Assembly: GCA_946699065.1 (NCBI GenBank)
Contig: CAMPDV010000009.1
Location: 1,240,001 to 1,304,000, forward strand
Origin: Loxodes magnus
Taxonomy: Eukaryota; Ciliophora; Karyorelictea; Loxodida; Loxodidae
Direction: 5' to 3'
Length of the DNA: 64,000 nt
Shown here: piece after piece, positions 23,912-35,638 of the stretch
How positions within the stretch are numbered: the stretch's first letter is position 1
How the letters are laid out: each line of letters opens with the position of its first letter
Notes under the pieces: generated by a model
The model's input: the letters and a program-made list of their open reading frames with translations, nothing else
What the model was told of the DNA's origin: nothing
The model's database searches: none
Translations under genes and position numbers: made by a program

Positions 23912-24787
23912 TCAGTGGAATTTCCAAGATATGTTTTGTGTACCATGAAGGGCATTCTTCATTCCTTTTGGATTTGCCCATGCAGAGTTCAAATAATCAT
24001 CTTCATTTTCAACAAGCATCTTTTTTTCTTCTTCCTATTTCTTATGGTACCAAGCAATCATCTGTTATTATGTATCTTTATCAACAACTGGCTCTCTTAC
24101 TGGACATCCAGTTCCTGCTTTGTTCATTTTAACAACAATTTTGCTTTTTTCATTTGTTTTAACACATTCACCCAGTTTTTTACCTCTCTTTATTTCTTTT
24201 CCAGCGAATCATAAAGCAATTTTTGAGGATTCAAACACTGAGTCTTGTGGATACATACTTGCATCATCTCTTCCTTCTAAAAATAGCATTGCTGGTTCCC
24301 ATTCGGGTAATCCAGTATACGCAGGATATGCCATCATAGCAGCACCTTTCATTAGCTAGAAAGCCTCTTCAAGTTCTTATCTGTTAATAAGCTTTTTATA
24401 AACTAAGGCTTGATCTTTAAGAACGAAATCCTTAGCATTTTTTGTTGTCTCTAATATTTTTTATCCAAGTTCTTCAGGTACACACCAACCTATTCTATAA
24501 TGATTAGGATCCGGTACTTGACGATGACCTGGAAGAGGTTTTGGAGTTCTTGCTTCAGTCTTTTCGGGTTCTAAAAGCGGAGTTTCAGGACTTAACCCTC
24601 TAGATTCCTCAGGTTTAAGTGGCCCATATTTTACAAGCTCTTCTATACTATTTGCAGTAGAGTCAAGTTTCACTCGAAAGTTGCTAAGTTGAACGAGTTC
24701 TTCAATAAGTTCATCAACTTCAACCGTCAAAGTAGTTTCATATAAAAATTAGTTGTTTTCAGAGTGCTTTATGCTTAAAATCACCAT
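23912..24787 (-). CDS. CFAP298: CFAP298 (C21orf59/Kurly), ciliary dynein assembly factor
   Basis: The frame from ATG 24787 to TGA 23912 encodes 291 residues, close to the usual ~290 of the family. Diagnostic stretches are present: the N-terminal MVILSIKHSE with QFLYE (family VLLHVK...QFLL), LMKGAAMMAYPAYTGLP, ALWFAGKEIKRGKKL (Trp as TGA), KAGTGCPVREP, and the C-terminal YLNSAWANP followed by HGTQNISWKFH. CFAP298 is a cytoplasmic factor needed for outer dynein arm assembly and cilia polarity in animals and algae, which fits a ciliated cell. An in-frame ATG 34 codons upstream (24889) would add an extension not seen in the family; I prefer the family start. The gene faces away from the TBC gene, 286 bp from its ATG. 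The short plus-strand ORFs overlapping it are shadows. Confidence 0.92.
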
Positions 24788-25073
24788 TTTCAATTATTGT
24801 ATAAAATAAGAAACCTACTCTTTATATCGTCATTTATTGTTCTATTTTTTCTAAGATTCTAATATTTCTTCTACTTCAATTATGTCCATTTAAAATATAC
24901 TTAAACAAACTAGCTATGCCTATTAATAATCTTTAGGCATTTTAAGCTATACTATATTATAATAGAGGACAGCTAAGTAAAAGTACTGATATAACACCTG
25001 CTGTTAAATTATAACATAGTTATTAACAATTTAAATAATTGAACTAGCAAGTTTATTTCAATATTAGATAGCT
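24788..25073. promoter_or_regulatory. Shared divergent intergenic region
   Basis: 286 bp between the ATGs of CFAP298 (-) and the TBC1D22-type gene (+). It must contain both 5' UTRs and promoters unless transcripts overlap. No specific box is recognisable. Confidence 0.45.
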
Positions 25074-26264
25074 ATGAAGATGTCATTATGACCTTTTAAG
25101 AAGAAAAATAAAAATAAGTAGAATGAAGAAGTAAAAGACGCTAATTAAAAGATCTCTGAAGCATTAGAAGCCTATAAAAGTAAATAATTCAGCGATTTGA
25201 TACTTCAATAGAAATGAAAAAGAATGGAATAATTCCAGAAAATCCTTAGTAAGGATGTAATTGATATTGATTAGTTGAAAAAACTATTATGGAATGGTGT
25301 TCCTGAACTTCCTGACAAATAATTGACTTCAAAAGTAAGAACTCTATGCTGGCAATGCTTATTAGGTTATCTTCCTCTTAATAAAGAAAGAAGGGAATTT
25401 ATACAATCAAAGAAGAGAACAGAATACTTGGAGTGTATTGAAAGATACTTTAATTAGAACAAAAATACGGAACTTGAACTAGAAATACGCAAATAAATTG
25501 AAAAAGATATTACAAGAACTCATCCTGATTAGCCTTTGCTTTAGTTTCAAACAGTTCAAGATATGTTGAGAAGAATTCTTTACATCTGATCTATCAGGCA
25601 TCCTGCTTCTGGCTATGTTTAAGGCATTAATGATTTGGCAACTCCTTTTATAATGTGCTTTATTCAATCTGAATAGCCTGACATTCAATAAGTTATAGAA
25701 GGCAGTGTATAATTAAATTTTCTTGGAATTGAGGCTGATGTTTACTGATGCCTTTAAAGGCTTTTAAGTCAAATATAGGATTTCTATATCCCATCTACTC
25801 CTGGAATTCAAAGAGCAATTTTAAGCATTGAAGAAGTAGTAAGAAGGGTTGATGTCTCATTATATCAGCACTTCTAAAATAATGAAGTTTAACCTTCCCA
25901 ATATGCTTTTAAATGAGTTAATTGTCTACTTGTAAGATAATTTAAAATCAATTTAATACAAAGGCTTTGGGATACCTATATTGCTGAAGAAAACGGATTT
26001 TACCTATTCAATATTTATATATGTGCAAGCATTCTTCTTACTTTCAAAGACTAACTTAAAGAATTTGGTTTTAATTCTGACATTCTAATGTTCTTACAAG
26101 AATTACCTACTTAGAAGTGAACAGACGAAGAAAAATTGAATGAATTAATTGCTTAAGCTTATATCTACAAAAGTCTATTTGCTGATGCTCCAAGGCACCT
26201 TAATTTAACAAGTGAAGAACTAGTCAACAATAATTTCGAAGCTGTATCCTCAACAGACAATTGA
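25074..26264 (+). CDS. TBC domain Rab GTPase-activating protein, TBC1D22 type
   Basis: 396 residues in one exon, ATG 25074 to TGA 26262-26264. The TBC domain spans about residues 72-355. The two catalytic fingers are intact: IEKDITR (142-148, Arg finger) and YVQGIND (181-187, Gln finger). Further family blocks are IWSIRHPASGY, the IEADVYWCLQRLL segment, PGIQRAI, YAFKWVNCLLVR, RLWDTYIAEENGF, LPTQKWTDEE and the terminal LFADAPRH, which together are specific to TBC1D22A/B. Several invariant Trp are TGA. The protein should accelerate GTP hydrolysis on a Rab (TBC1D22 proteins act at the Golgi in animals, with ACBD3 and 14-3-3 as partners). The N-terminal ~60 residues are Lys-rich and divergent. 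Confidence 0.92.
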
Positions 26265-28945
26265 TAAAAAATTAAACCATTTGTTTTTATTAATTCTTTG
26301 TTAAAAGAGTTAAATCATTCACTTTAAACTAAATAAAGCATAGCTAGCAATATCTACTCTCTTAGTAATTTATTTCCTCTTTAATACTCTTTCTAATTTT
26401 AAGAATAATTTATCTTTTTACCATAAAGAAGCTCTTAATCTAATGTTCTCTTATTATTTTAAAGCTTTTATTTAAAGACAAACTGAAAATTACCAATCTT
26501 AATATTTTAAGATCTTAAAACATAGTTATGGGGTATAGAATGGAAGTGCTATTAATAGTGTAAAATATTCTATTGATTTATTATTTCAAACGATAATGAC
26601 TTAAGTGAAAATACAATATGAACTATTCTTTGCTAAATTAGTTTAGTTTTCTCTTTAAATTACTAGTAAGCAATTTTATATTTTAATATCCTTACTATTT
26701 TTATTTTAAAATTCTCTTTTAAAAATGTTAGAACTATTAATATTATTATTTTCCATTAAGTACATGCATATCTAAGCTATTTATAGAATCTAATCAAGCT
26801 AAGCAATAAAATTATTCCTTTAGAAGCAAAATAGAATTAATTATTTTAAGTTAATTCCTAATTAAAAATGTTCTTTTAATTATTAGCTAGCTGATAAAAG
26901 GTTAAAAGCTAAATGGTGAACTGCAATTAAAGGATCTGAATTACTAAGAAGACAAGAAGAAATGAAATTAAGATTTAATGATGCAAGCAATGTAAAAAGA
27001 AATAAAACCATTCTTAGAAAGTTAATAATTTTAGTTTTAAATTTCAAGCAATTTATAATCTGCCTATAATTTAATCTATAATCTTCTATGTCTCTATAAA
27101 GAATAAAGCATTGCAAATTTTATAATTTGCTGTCTTAATTATTGCTATGTGTATAACTGCACATTTTTTGGAGCATAAATTATTATGCAATAAAAGCATC
27201 AAGAGATGATAAGATTTTATACTTATGTAATAGAAAAAAGTTTATAAGATATCTAAAATAAATATATTTGGCTAGATAAAGAAAGCTTAAATAAATATTG
27301 TAAAGCTTTTAGAAAATAATTTAAGGGATAAATAAAATAATATTCTAAATTTTAATATTATAAGCTCTTTATCAATAATGTGGATTTAAGCTAATTTACT
27401 TTGTTATTAGTTCTATATTATTGGTTAAATTAACTAAAAATAAGATAATTGTAAGAAAATATAATAATAGATAGGAGGCTTTTTTGTATAATTTGATAAT
27501 AATTTGAAGATTTGCTCTTTATTAAATAATCAATCTTAATTAAATTGTATAAGGTTATTCTTTCTAAACAATTATAATGTATTTGCCATAGTTTTCATCA
27601 AAGTTAATAAAGTATTAATATAAATTACTTTAGCAAATATAAATTACTAAGCATCTAAGAAAAAACTTTAGCCAAACTAATTTTCATATTTATAACGTGA
27701 AATTCTAAAATTTGAAATAAGAAGGAAAGTAAAATGCATAATGTACTAGGAATAATTGTACAATAATATGATAAAATCTATATTTCAATTTAATCTTCTA
27801 AGATTGCTACAGATTTTAATACTTTGGAGATAAACTCTATAGCTTGATGCTTTATCGAATATTTATATTAAAAGTTTTAGGATTATTTTTTAAATTATTT
27901 AAGCGTAAAAAATAAGCAAAAGAAACGCATTATAAAATAAATGCTCAAGAATTAAAATCTTAAGTTTAATAATAAAAAGAAAAGTAAAATTAATAATAAT
28001 TTCAAAGATTATTTATGTATAAGTTCCTTAAGAAGGCTTAAATAATATATATAAGCATTTATTTCATATCTAGACTTATAAAATTGCTAAATTTTTGTAT
28101 TAAAAAGGTAAAAAGATGAAATATTAAATTTATAGTTGGAATGCTTTAAAGCTGTTTAAATTAAAATGAGATGTTTATAACTAGAAACATTTTATTGAGT
28201 AAATAAGTTATTAATAAAAATCTATGAAGAAACTAAATTAATTAGCAAGGTGTTTAACTTTAAATTATTTCAAATTTTTACTTCTAAAACTAAAATTTGC
28301 AGGTTAGATATAGAATTTAGTCATTTGAGTAAAATAAGTATTTTAAAATAGATTAAACATTCTATTGCTTGTAATTTACATTCTATGAAGAAATAGTTTT
28401 AAACTATATAGTTCAATGTTTCTTATTTAAATTACTCTAATTATTCCATAACTTCAAAAAGCTAGCTAATAACTTTGGTTTAAATTGTTAAAATTCAATA
28501 GCTTTAATGAATTTCGGTTAATTTACTCTAGTGGATATGCAAAAAGTATTAATATCTGCTTAACTAGAATATGCTGAATAAAAAATTATACCGAAGGTTA
28601 TCTAATGGTTATTTAGCTTTTTATAATATTAAAAGCCTTTAGAAGAGTTTATTAAAACAAAAAGATAAAATTAAATTTTAACCTAGTGGAATAAATTTAG
28701 CAGAGCCATAAATATCCATATATGCAATCTTTATAAACTATTATTAAAGATAAGTAGAAAATCAATTCTTACTTAGAGAATAGTTGATTGTCTCGGAGTT
28801 TAAATAGTAAAAACTATTACCAAATGAAAGTTCTGCTTTTATTATTTTAGGTACTAAGTTAGTAACGATTTGAAGATTAAGTAGAGAAGAAAAGCTTATT
28901 GATAACTACTTATAAAATAAAAAATTATAAAACAGTGTTACATAG
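26265..28945. other. AT-rich intergenic region
   Basis: About 2.7 kb without a supportable gene. A short frame near 26890-27100 has a slightly protein-like composition on the plus strand but no start, intron or homology to hold it up. Confidence 0.45.
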
Positions 28946-29666
28946 TCATTAATTATGTCCTTAAAAGTTATTTTAAGATCTGAAATTGTTGTCTAGAAGA
29001 CTCTGTTGTAATTCATTATTTCTTGCATCGTATACTCTTTTAATTTTCATGACTTTTCTTGCAATCAAGTAGATAACGATAATCAATAAGAAAAGGCAAA
29101 TTATCATTAGCAAAATTCAAAATAGAGAGCCAAAAGTCTTTTCTTTAATTTATGTTGCTTCTTCATTTTATTGCAAAGCATTATCTAAGTAAAAAAGGCT
29201 TACTTTATAAGACTAAATTACCATATTGTAATTGATGATCTAGACAACTTTTTAAGAGTAATCGGAGTTGAGGATCTACTACTTGTGATGTCTAGAAGAT
29301 TTCCGTAGTTTCTACTACCTCTAATTCATCTGATGTTTCACTTGCTTCATTTTCATTATATATTTCTACTGATTCTGATTTTTCTTCTTTCTCCTCTTAC
29401 TTCCAGACTTCAGTTTTCATTTCGTCAACTTCAGATATTTGATCTTCAACTACTTCGACTTCAGGAACTTCTTAAGTTTGAGAATCGATTCTTTAAGATG
29501 CACTAGATTGTGAAGATCTTGGTAAAAGGGAAACTATTAAAGAGTTTAATTGCATAGTGTACTAGGTTTATTCACCTAATGCTGATATTTATTATAATTC
29601 TATAGGGGGAAAGTTCTAAGAGGTAGTCATAAGAATAAGGATGCTTACAATTAAGTAGTAGTACAT
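28946..29666 (-). CDS. Type I single-pass membrane protein with acidic ectodomain
   Basis: Two exons from ATG 29666 to TGA 28946, joined by a 19-nt intron (29185-29203), give 233 residues. Residues 1-17 form a signal peptide (MYYYLIVSILILMTTSQ). Residues 50-130 are very acidic and Ser/Thr-rich (runs of Glu and Val-Glu), a heptad-like stretch covers about 132-170, a strong membrane helix spans 175-196, and a basic stop-transfer sequence (ARKVMKIKR) opens a ~37-residue cytoplasmic tail. Without the intron the reading frame would break just before the membrane helix, which supports the splice. I do not recognise the family; a secretory-pathway or surface protein is the natural inference. Confidence 0.75.
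29185..29203 (-). other. 19-nt intron
   Basis: GTAAGCCTTTTTTACTTAG on the minus strand. Removing it joins the acidic domain to the membrane helix in frame. Confidence 0.8.
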
Positions 29667-29839
29667 CTTTACTTTCCTTTATTTAATATTTTATGATTTA
29701 ACCTCCTTTTAAACAAAGCTATTTACTGAACTGAATACGTTTTAAACCTTGTGTTTAAATTTCTTTCACATATTTGAATTTAAACCATTTTAAACTTATT
29801 TTCTATTGTTTAACTAAATTAATCCTATCACCATTTATT

Positions 29840-30257
29840 ATGTCAGTAGATCGCTTAAATACTCGAGTATTTTGCAGTAAACGCTTATGAAAAATTGTTA
29901 AAATATCTAGATGAATAATTAAGCAAAAGCATTGCATAATTAAACGAAAAAATAGAGTTTTAGGAATAAAAGGAAATAATGCAGGTTATTAACTAAGAAA
30001 GATTAAAACTTCTATTTTACTTTATATTCTATCTATGGGTAGTTTAACCTCTATCATCAATACTACTATTACGAAGCTTTCTAGCTTATTCTTTTTAATT
30101 ATCTCATTGTATAAGGTATTAAATTAACTAAAAGAAGCCATTTTAATAATAAGTAAGCCAGCATTAATCTTAGCAAGTAAAATAAAATAGAAATAATAAA
30201 AATAAATAACTTTATAGATTAAATTATAAGCGCAACCATTAAATGGAATGTTTATGA
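29840..30257 (+). CDS. Possible small membrane protein
   Basis: Removing a 22-nt GT...AG segment (29846-29867) after two codons gives a 131-residue frame ending at TGA 30255. The first 55 residues form an amphipathic, heptad-like helix (NAYEKLLKYLDEQLSK, then KIEFQEQKEIMQVINQE), followed by a hydrophobic segment (LKLLFYFIFYLWVV and SSILLLRSFLAY, about residues 50-80), then a Gln/Asn/Lys-rich tail of low complexity whose end is uncertain. The unspliced frame from the same ATG lacks this pattern. No family recognised. Confidence 0.4.
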
Positions 30258-31907
30258 TATATAAATAGCTCTCATTTTATAATATCATTTTAAGCATTCC
30301 TTAAATTAGGAAAATCTGGTAATCTCTATATTAGATTTAATATATTTATTGATGATTTTTATTATTGTTATATCTACAGATTAGATAAGATAGTTAAATT
30401 GATAGATAGAATTTTTCAGTTTAGTTTAATAAAATAATTATTCGAAAGTATACGTTCTAGTTTAACTTAATATCTCCTCTATCTATTAAATACAATTTTA
30501 GATTTATTTTATATATTTGCAATTAATAAGCTTTATAACTTCTCAAATTAAACAATGATGCTTTCAATCTAGCTAAATCAAATTTCATGCTAGTGATATC
30601 AGTTGAATCTCTTTTGTATAGTCACTAAATTATTTTAAGGACAAAACTAAATTTGTATAAACTGCTATTTTATGTTTAAAGACGATTTCTTCAACTGTAC
30701 TCTTTATAAAGGTAAGTATTATAATTTATATATATGAACTAACCTAACAGGAAGTATAATTGATAATGAAGATCTCATAATAGGATAGTTATTGTTTTTT
30801 GCTTAAAATACTAATATCTACAATCTTTAAAACTTAAATTTAAGATTAAAGGTCTTAAATATGATATTTTTATTGCTTACAATCTCTTATTTACTTTGTT
30901 ATGGAAATAATTCCATTACTTATGCTAATTATAATACTTATTTAATAGATATTTACATAGAACATCTAGTTTCAAATTTAGAAATCCTAGCCATGCATTT
31001 ATGAATAAATTAGAGAAAGAAGCCTATAATATAAATCTTTAAACTAGCAACTTTATATGCAAAATTTAAATTGAATATGCTTATTTAATTTTGATAATAA
31101 CTTCAGTTGCTATATCTTTTTCGATTTAAGTTCTATTCACTAAACTTTATCTTAAAAACTTATTTATCTTACTTATTAAATATTAATATAACATCAAGTA
31201 CTTGCTGTATTTTAGTTAAAGCACTAAATTTATAAAAGCGAAATAAAGTTATAATAAGAAGCTTTTTATTGTTTAGAGAAGATTAAAGTAAATACAGCAT
31301 ATAGCTGACTTAATTTAATATCCTAATGATAAAGTTAAATGGTATATATTAAGAGAAGATGTTAGGAGATATTTAGTTAATAAGCTTTTATTTTAAATAA
31401 TTTTAAAAGATATTGATTAGTATTAATTTACATTCAATCTACTTTACTTAATAGTCCTTGAGTATTAATCTTAAATATACTTTTAATTTTTTGGTTTGTT
31501 TTTAGAGTATAAATAAGGTTACTCAAGACATTCTTAAAATTAAGAAAAACTTATCTTTAAGACTGAATGCTTTTACCACTTTTCCCTTAATACCAACTAA
31601 GAAGATTTAATATTACTGTTAAAGCAAAAATCTATAATTTAACTTATAGAAGCAATGTTAATAGTTAAATTTCTTTGCTAAGATTTAGAAAAGCTATATA
31701 TTGTAAGATTCATGTCTCTATTTCATCTTAAGTAAGTTATGAGGTTAGTAAATCCTTAAATTTTAGAGCTAAAAAGTGAAAAGATAAAGAGTGGATAGTT
31801 AAAGCATGCATGTGCATAGTAGTAAAGCAAATAAATATGAATAGAATCTATTAGTCTTAGTCACTAGATAGATAATTATTATTTTTAATAAGCTTTTATA
31901 AATAAAA
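30258..31907. other. AT-rich intergenic region
   Basis: No gene or RNA recognised. Confidence 0.5.
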
Positions 31908-32772
31908 ATGTTTTTACGTAGAGATTGAAGTCATTTAAGACCTGTTCCAATCAAAGTTCTTGAAACACACAACCGTAGATCTAGTAACACAGAGGGAACT
32001 TTTTCTGATCGATCAAATATAAACTCTCGTCGTGAATCTGCTAGTATATTTTCTGATTCAGAAATATCTAGTGATGAGATTTAAATTTAACTTAAAAATG
32101 ATGCGAACCCTTCGTTTTTAGAGAACAATGATGATTTAAACAAATCAGGAATCACTACAAATAATGGAATGTCGGTTTCTGATATTATGACAAAAGTCGG
32201 CGATTTTATTATCTGCTTGACTTGCTTTATAATTGCTGTAACTGGGTTTGCAGTAAATCATTTTGGAAAGCACTACAGTTTGGAAATGTAACTAGTGCCA
32301 TCTGATTTAGACTTTTCAAAGACTAATTAAATGTATTAGAATACTGGAGAATTGGCTGATACTTAAGAAGTAAAGAATATTTTAAGCAATTTAGATTTAA
32401 TCCTAGCAATTAGTTACGAAATCGCTGTTCATAAAATATATGTGTTTACAAAGATGATGGGATTATTGATTCATTTTTTCATAGTAGTTATTATGGTTAT
32501 CAGAATTTCGAACGAAACTGTAATGACTGAGTAGCTAACTAAAGTAAGCTTTTATTCAGCTTTGCATTGGTTTAATCCCCATTTTTTATATAGCATCTAT
32601 AGGACTCTGGTCCTATGCAACGTTTATTATAAAAGAATATGACTATACGTGAAAACTTGGCTTTTATACTGAACTACTCGCAACTGCAATGTGTATTGCC
32701 TTTGCTTTATATGTACAACTTCGAACTGACAATAGTAATAAAAATACAGGCTACAGATACAAAATGCTTTGA
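31908..32772 (+). CDS. Four-span membrane protein, unknown family
   Basis: Two exons (16-nt intron at 32544-32559) encode 282 residues, ATG 31908 to TGA 32770-32772. The first ~90 residues are hydrophilic, Ser/Asn-rich and partly acidic (SDSEISSDE), likely cytosolic. Four hydrophobic segments follow at about 98-116, 183-200, 213-236 and 249-266, with a ~65-residue loop between the first and second that contains an Asp/Gln-rich helix. The tail is short and basic. The 3' part is only in frame with the 5' part after splicing. I do not recognise the family. Confidence 0.72.
32544..32559 (+). other. 16-nt intron
   Basis: GTAAGCTTTTATTCAG. It interrupts codon phase 0, and its removal keeps the third membrane segment in frame. 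Confidence 0.75.
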
Positions 32773-33868
32773 TATCTTAGTCAATTAAAACGCTTTTAAA
32801 GTTATAAGTCTATTAAATAAAATTCTTATTTAAATTCTTTAACTAAAGAATTCACTCTTTTAAATCCCTAATAATTATCCTCCATCTCCTCTTATCTTTC
32901 ATATAATACTAACTATAAAATTTAATGCTTCATTAACTACTTTTAAGCTCATTTAAGCCTCACATTATTCAAGTTTTAAAGAATTAATTTATACATTATA
33001 AAACAAACTTAAGCTTAACTTCTAAAAGAGTCTCATTTAAGAATTAATTATAAAGCCAAAATTATAATTCTCTCTTTTTAAATACTTATGATTAATTACT
33101 TTGGCTTGTGGATTTAATGCCTTACATCGGTAAATCTCATAGTAAGACTAGCTAATGTTATACATTTTCTTATAACTGTAAGTTATTAGATAATTGTTTA
33201 AATTAGTTAAAAGATTATACAGTATTTAGTTATAGCTTTACTTTATTTATTAATTGCTACCATTTTACTAGGATGTATGTTTCCAAAGTACGTATATTGG
33301 TCTATATTAATTTATTATAGCTTATTGCTTTCATGCAAAATCTAAACATCATTCATAGTTAAGGTTTAATTAGTTTGGCTTCTTTTTAAATTAAATTCTA
33401 ATATAGCATTAAATATTAGAAAGAAATAAGCAGAGAAGCATGATATTATGTATTTAAGTTAGTGATGTAATTAATTTAGTTTTATTTATATATTAGCATC
33501 TATTGATGGATATAGCTTCCTTATAAGATAATAGGGCATTACATTAATATTTAACTATTTATTATGATCCTTTTATTTCCTTTTAGTTACTTTTAATTTA
33601 AACCATCTTACTTTATAATCCTAAGTACTTCATTATTTTGGAAAAGTATTTATGAAATAATTTTAAAAAGCATATCTTACTTTTCTATAGGCTACTTAAA
33701 TTAAAAATTAGACAACTTTTAAAAGACAAAAAAATGATTTCGATTAATGTAAATGAGCAAGAAGTATAAACTTAAAGCTTTAAAATTTTGGAAATAAATT
33801 ATTGCATTTATGCTGAAGCTTAAGAGAGAAGCTTAATATTTTTGGAAAAGAAAGGATTTAATTAAAGT
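32773..33868. other. AT-rich intergenic region
   Basis: No supportable gene. A frame opening at 33734 runs across the 3' end of the J-protein gene on the other strand and is a chance ORF. Confidence 0.5.
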
Positions 33869-34849
33869 TCAAAAATAAGACGAACTACTTATGTGAAATC
33901 TTTTCAGATCATTCATTCTATTACAGCTTGTGACGTCAACTCGTTATGCTTCTTATAGAAAATACTGTCCTTAGCTCGTAGAAGCACCATACCATCTACC
34001 TTACTAAAACAATTAGTTTTTTCTAGATAAAGCAAAATCACATTGTTCTTAGAGATATTGAATAAAATCAAGTTCAGCCTATTTTTCAATTTCTGGAATT
34101 TAATAAGCATATGATGTATGAAAATCTTTAGCAACATAAATTTCTACACCGTTTCTTGTAAACCTTCTGATTGGAAAATCTACTGATGGTTAAAATTAAT
34201 AAATTTAACTCACGAATAATTAAGAAATCGAGCTTAAAAACGTTAGTCCAAGCAATAAAAAGAGTGGAAGAAACTGTAAACACTTTGATATACGAAAATT
34301 ATATACTTATCCTTAATGATTTCCACCAAAATGAAAAGTTTGAGTATATACACCTCCACCTTATTAGAATAAATTTGGATCCATTCCCATATGACTAAAG
34401 AATGTTCTAAATATCTCATCAGGATCAATATCTTCACCATTATAAGACATTTAAGGACCTGTATCAGTGCCTCAGCGATCATAATGTTCTCTTTTTTATT
34501 TATCTGAAAGCACAGAAAAGGATTATCCAATTTTCTTAAAAGCTTCATGAGAAGAAGGGCATTTGCATTTATCAGGATGGAATTTCAGAGCCAATTTTTT
34601 ATAACTTCTTTTAACATCTTCTTCATTACTTGCTTATGTTATTCCAAGTACTTCATAATAATCATTTGTTTCTGCTATTCTTTTACAGTGAATTTCTTAC
34701 AAAGGATCATATCCAAGCTTTTCTGCTAATCTTTATTGCATTTCTTATATTTCAGGACTGTCATGCTACTTTTGATGTAGATTTTAAAAAATAGATTCTG
34801 CTGTTTTTAAGTCTCCTCTATTAAATGCTTGATAAAAGTTTTAGGCCAT
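33869..34849 (-). CDS. DNAJB12/DNAJB14-type ER membrane J-protein
   Basis: One exon of 327 codons, ATG 34849 to TGA 33869. Residues 1-60 form the N-terminal helical region of this subfamily ([22 protein letters not shown]). The J domain spans 63-127 with the HPD motif at 91-93 and the ends DYYEVLG and HYDRWG (Trp as TGA). A linker with [10 protein letters not shown] leads to one membrane segment (about 191-208, [17 protein letters not shown]), then the DUF1977 domain (about 222-320; [19 protein letters not shown], and RWYG). This order of J domain, membrane segment and DUF1977 defines DNAJB12/14-type proteins, Hsp70 co-chaperones facing the cytosol from the ER and acting in ER-associated degradation. 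Short standard-code ORFs across it on both strands are shadows. Confidence 0.92.
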
Positions 34850-35638
34850 TGTAATAAATTCTAAGTAGTATATTTATAATTCTATTTATTTCAAATCTAT
34901 TTAATTCTATTTTTCTCTTCAATTATATCTCATTCATATATTTTATTCTTATATTCTAGCTTATACTTCTAGTTTCAATCTATTATATCCAAAACTACTC
35001 CAATATTGTAGTCATATAATTTAAGAACCCCCTGGATAACCACTCTTCATAATAGTCTTAGTTTAGATAATATAGTAAATAGAGAAAGTTATTATAAAAT
35101 TAAGTGCTATTAGATATAATAATGAATGTGCTTATTTAGTAAAGCAGACTAGACTTTTATAATATCTAGTATTTGTTGCACTGAAATGCTATTTTAGCAT
35201 TATTTTCTTAATAGTCTATTCAATCCTTTTATTTAATACTTTTCAAATTATCAACTCAAATCATTCAAATTCAGTTTGGTAAGCAATGATATGTTTGATA
35301 GGAAAAGCTTATAAAACTGAGTAAGATAATAAATTAATAGGATTTAGAAATATAAGCTATTTGAAATAACAGAGATTATATATACCCAATTACTAATATT
35401 TCATTCCTTTGGCTACTACTATAAGTTTATTGGCTTACCAAAAGCTATAAATACTTAATGACAAATATATAGTAAATATGCTATTTTATAAAATATCTTC
35501 TATGAAATAAGAAAAAAGTATTAAAAGAGAATTGTGGATCTAAGAAAAAACTGAATGCTCTATAATTAAACCTAAGTTTAATTCAAAGATTCGGAAATTT
35601 CTGCTAAATTAAGAAAATATAATTTATTTATTTGTCTT
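34850..35638. other. Divergent intergenic region between the J-protein and striatin genes
   Basis: AT-rich, 789 bp. Holds both promoters by position; no specific element recognised. Confidence 0.5.

Noticed and set aside
23895..23915. GTTCGAATT resembling a tRNA B box
   Set aside because: No acceptor, D or anticodon stem can be formed in the flanking sequence.
26880..27120. Hydrophobic minus-strand ORF and a basic plus-strand frame at the same place
   Set aside because: Neither has a supported start, splice site or similarity, and open frames are common because only TGA stops.
33734..34270. Long plus-strand frame opening upstream of the J-protein 3' end
   Set aside because: It runs antisense through the conserved DNAJB12/14-type gene and is its shadow.
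34510..34530. Suspected frameshift inside the J domain
   Set aside because: On recounting, the run reads AGAAAAGG on the plus strand, and the frame passes through [11 protein letters not shown] without a break.
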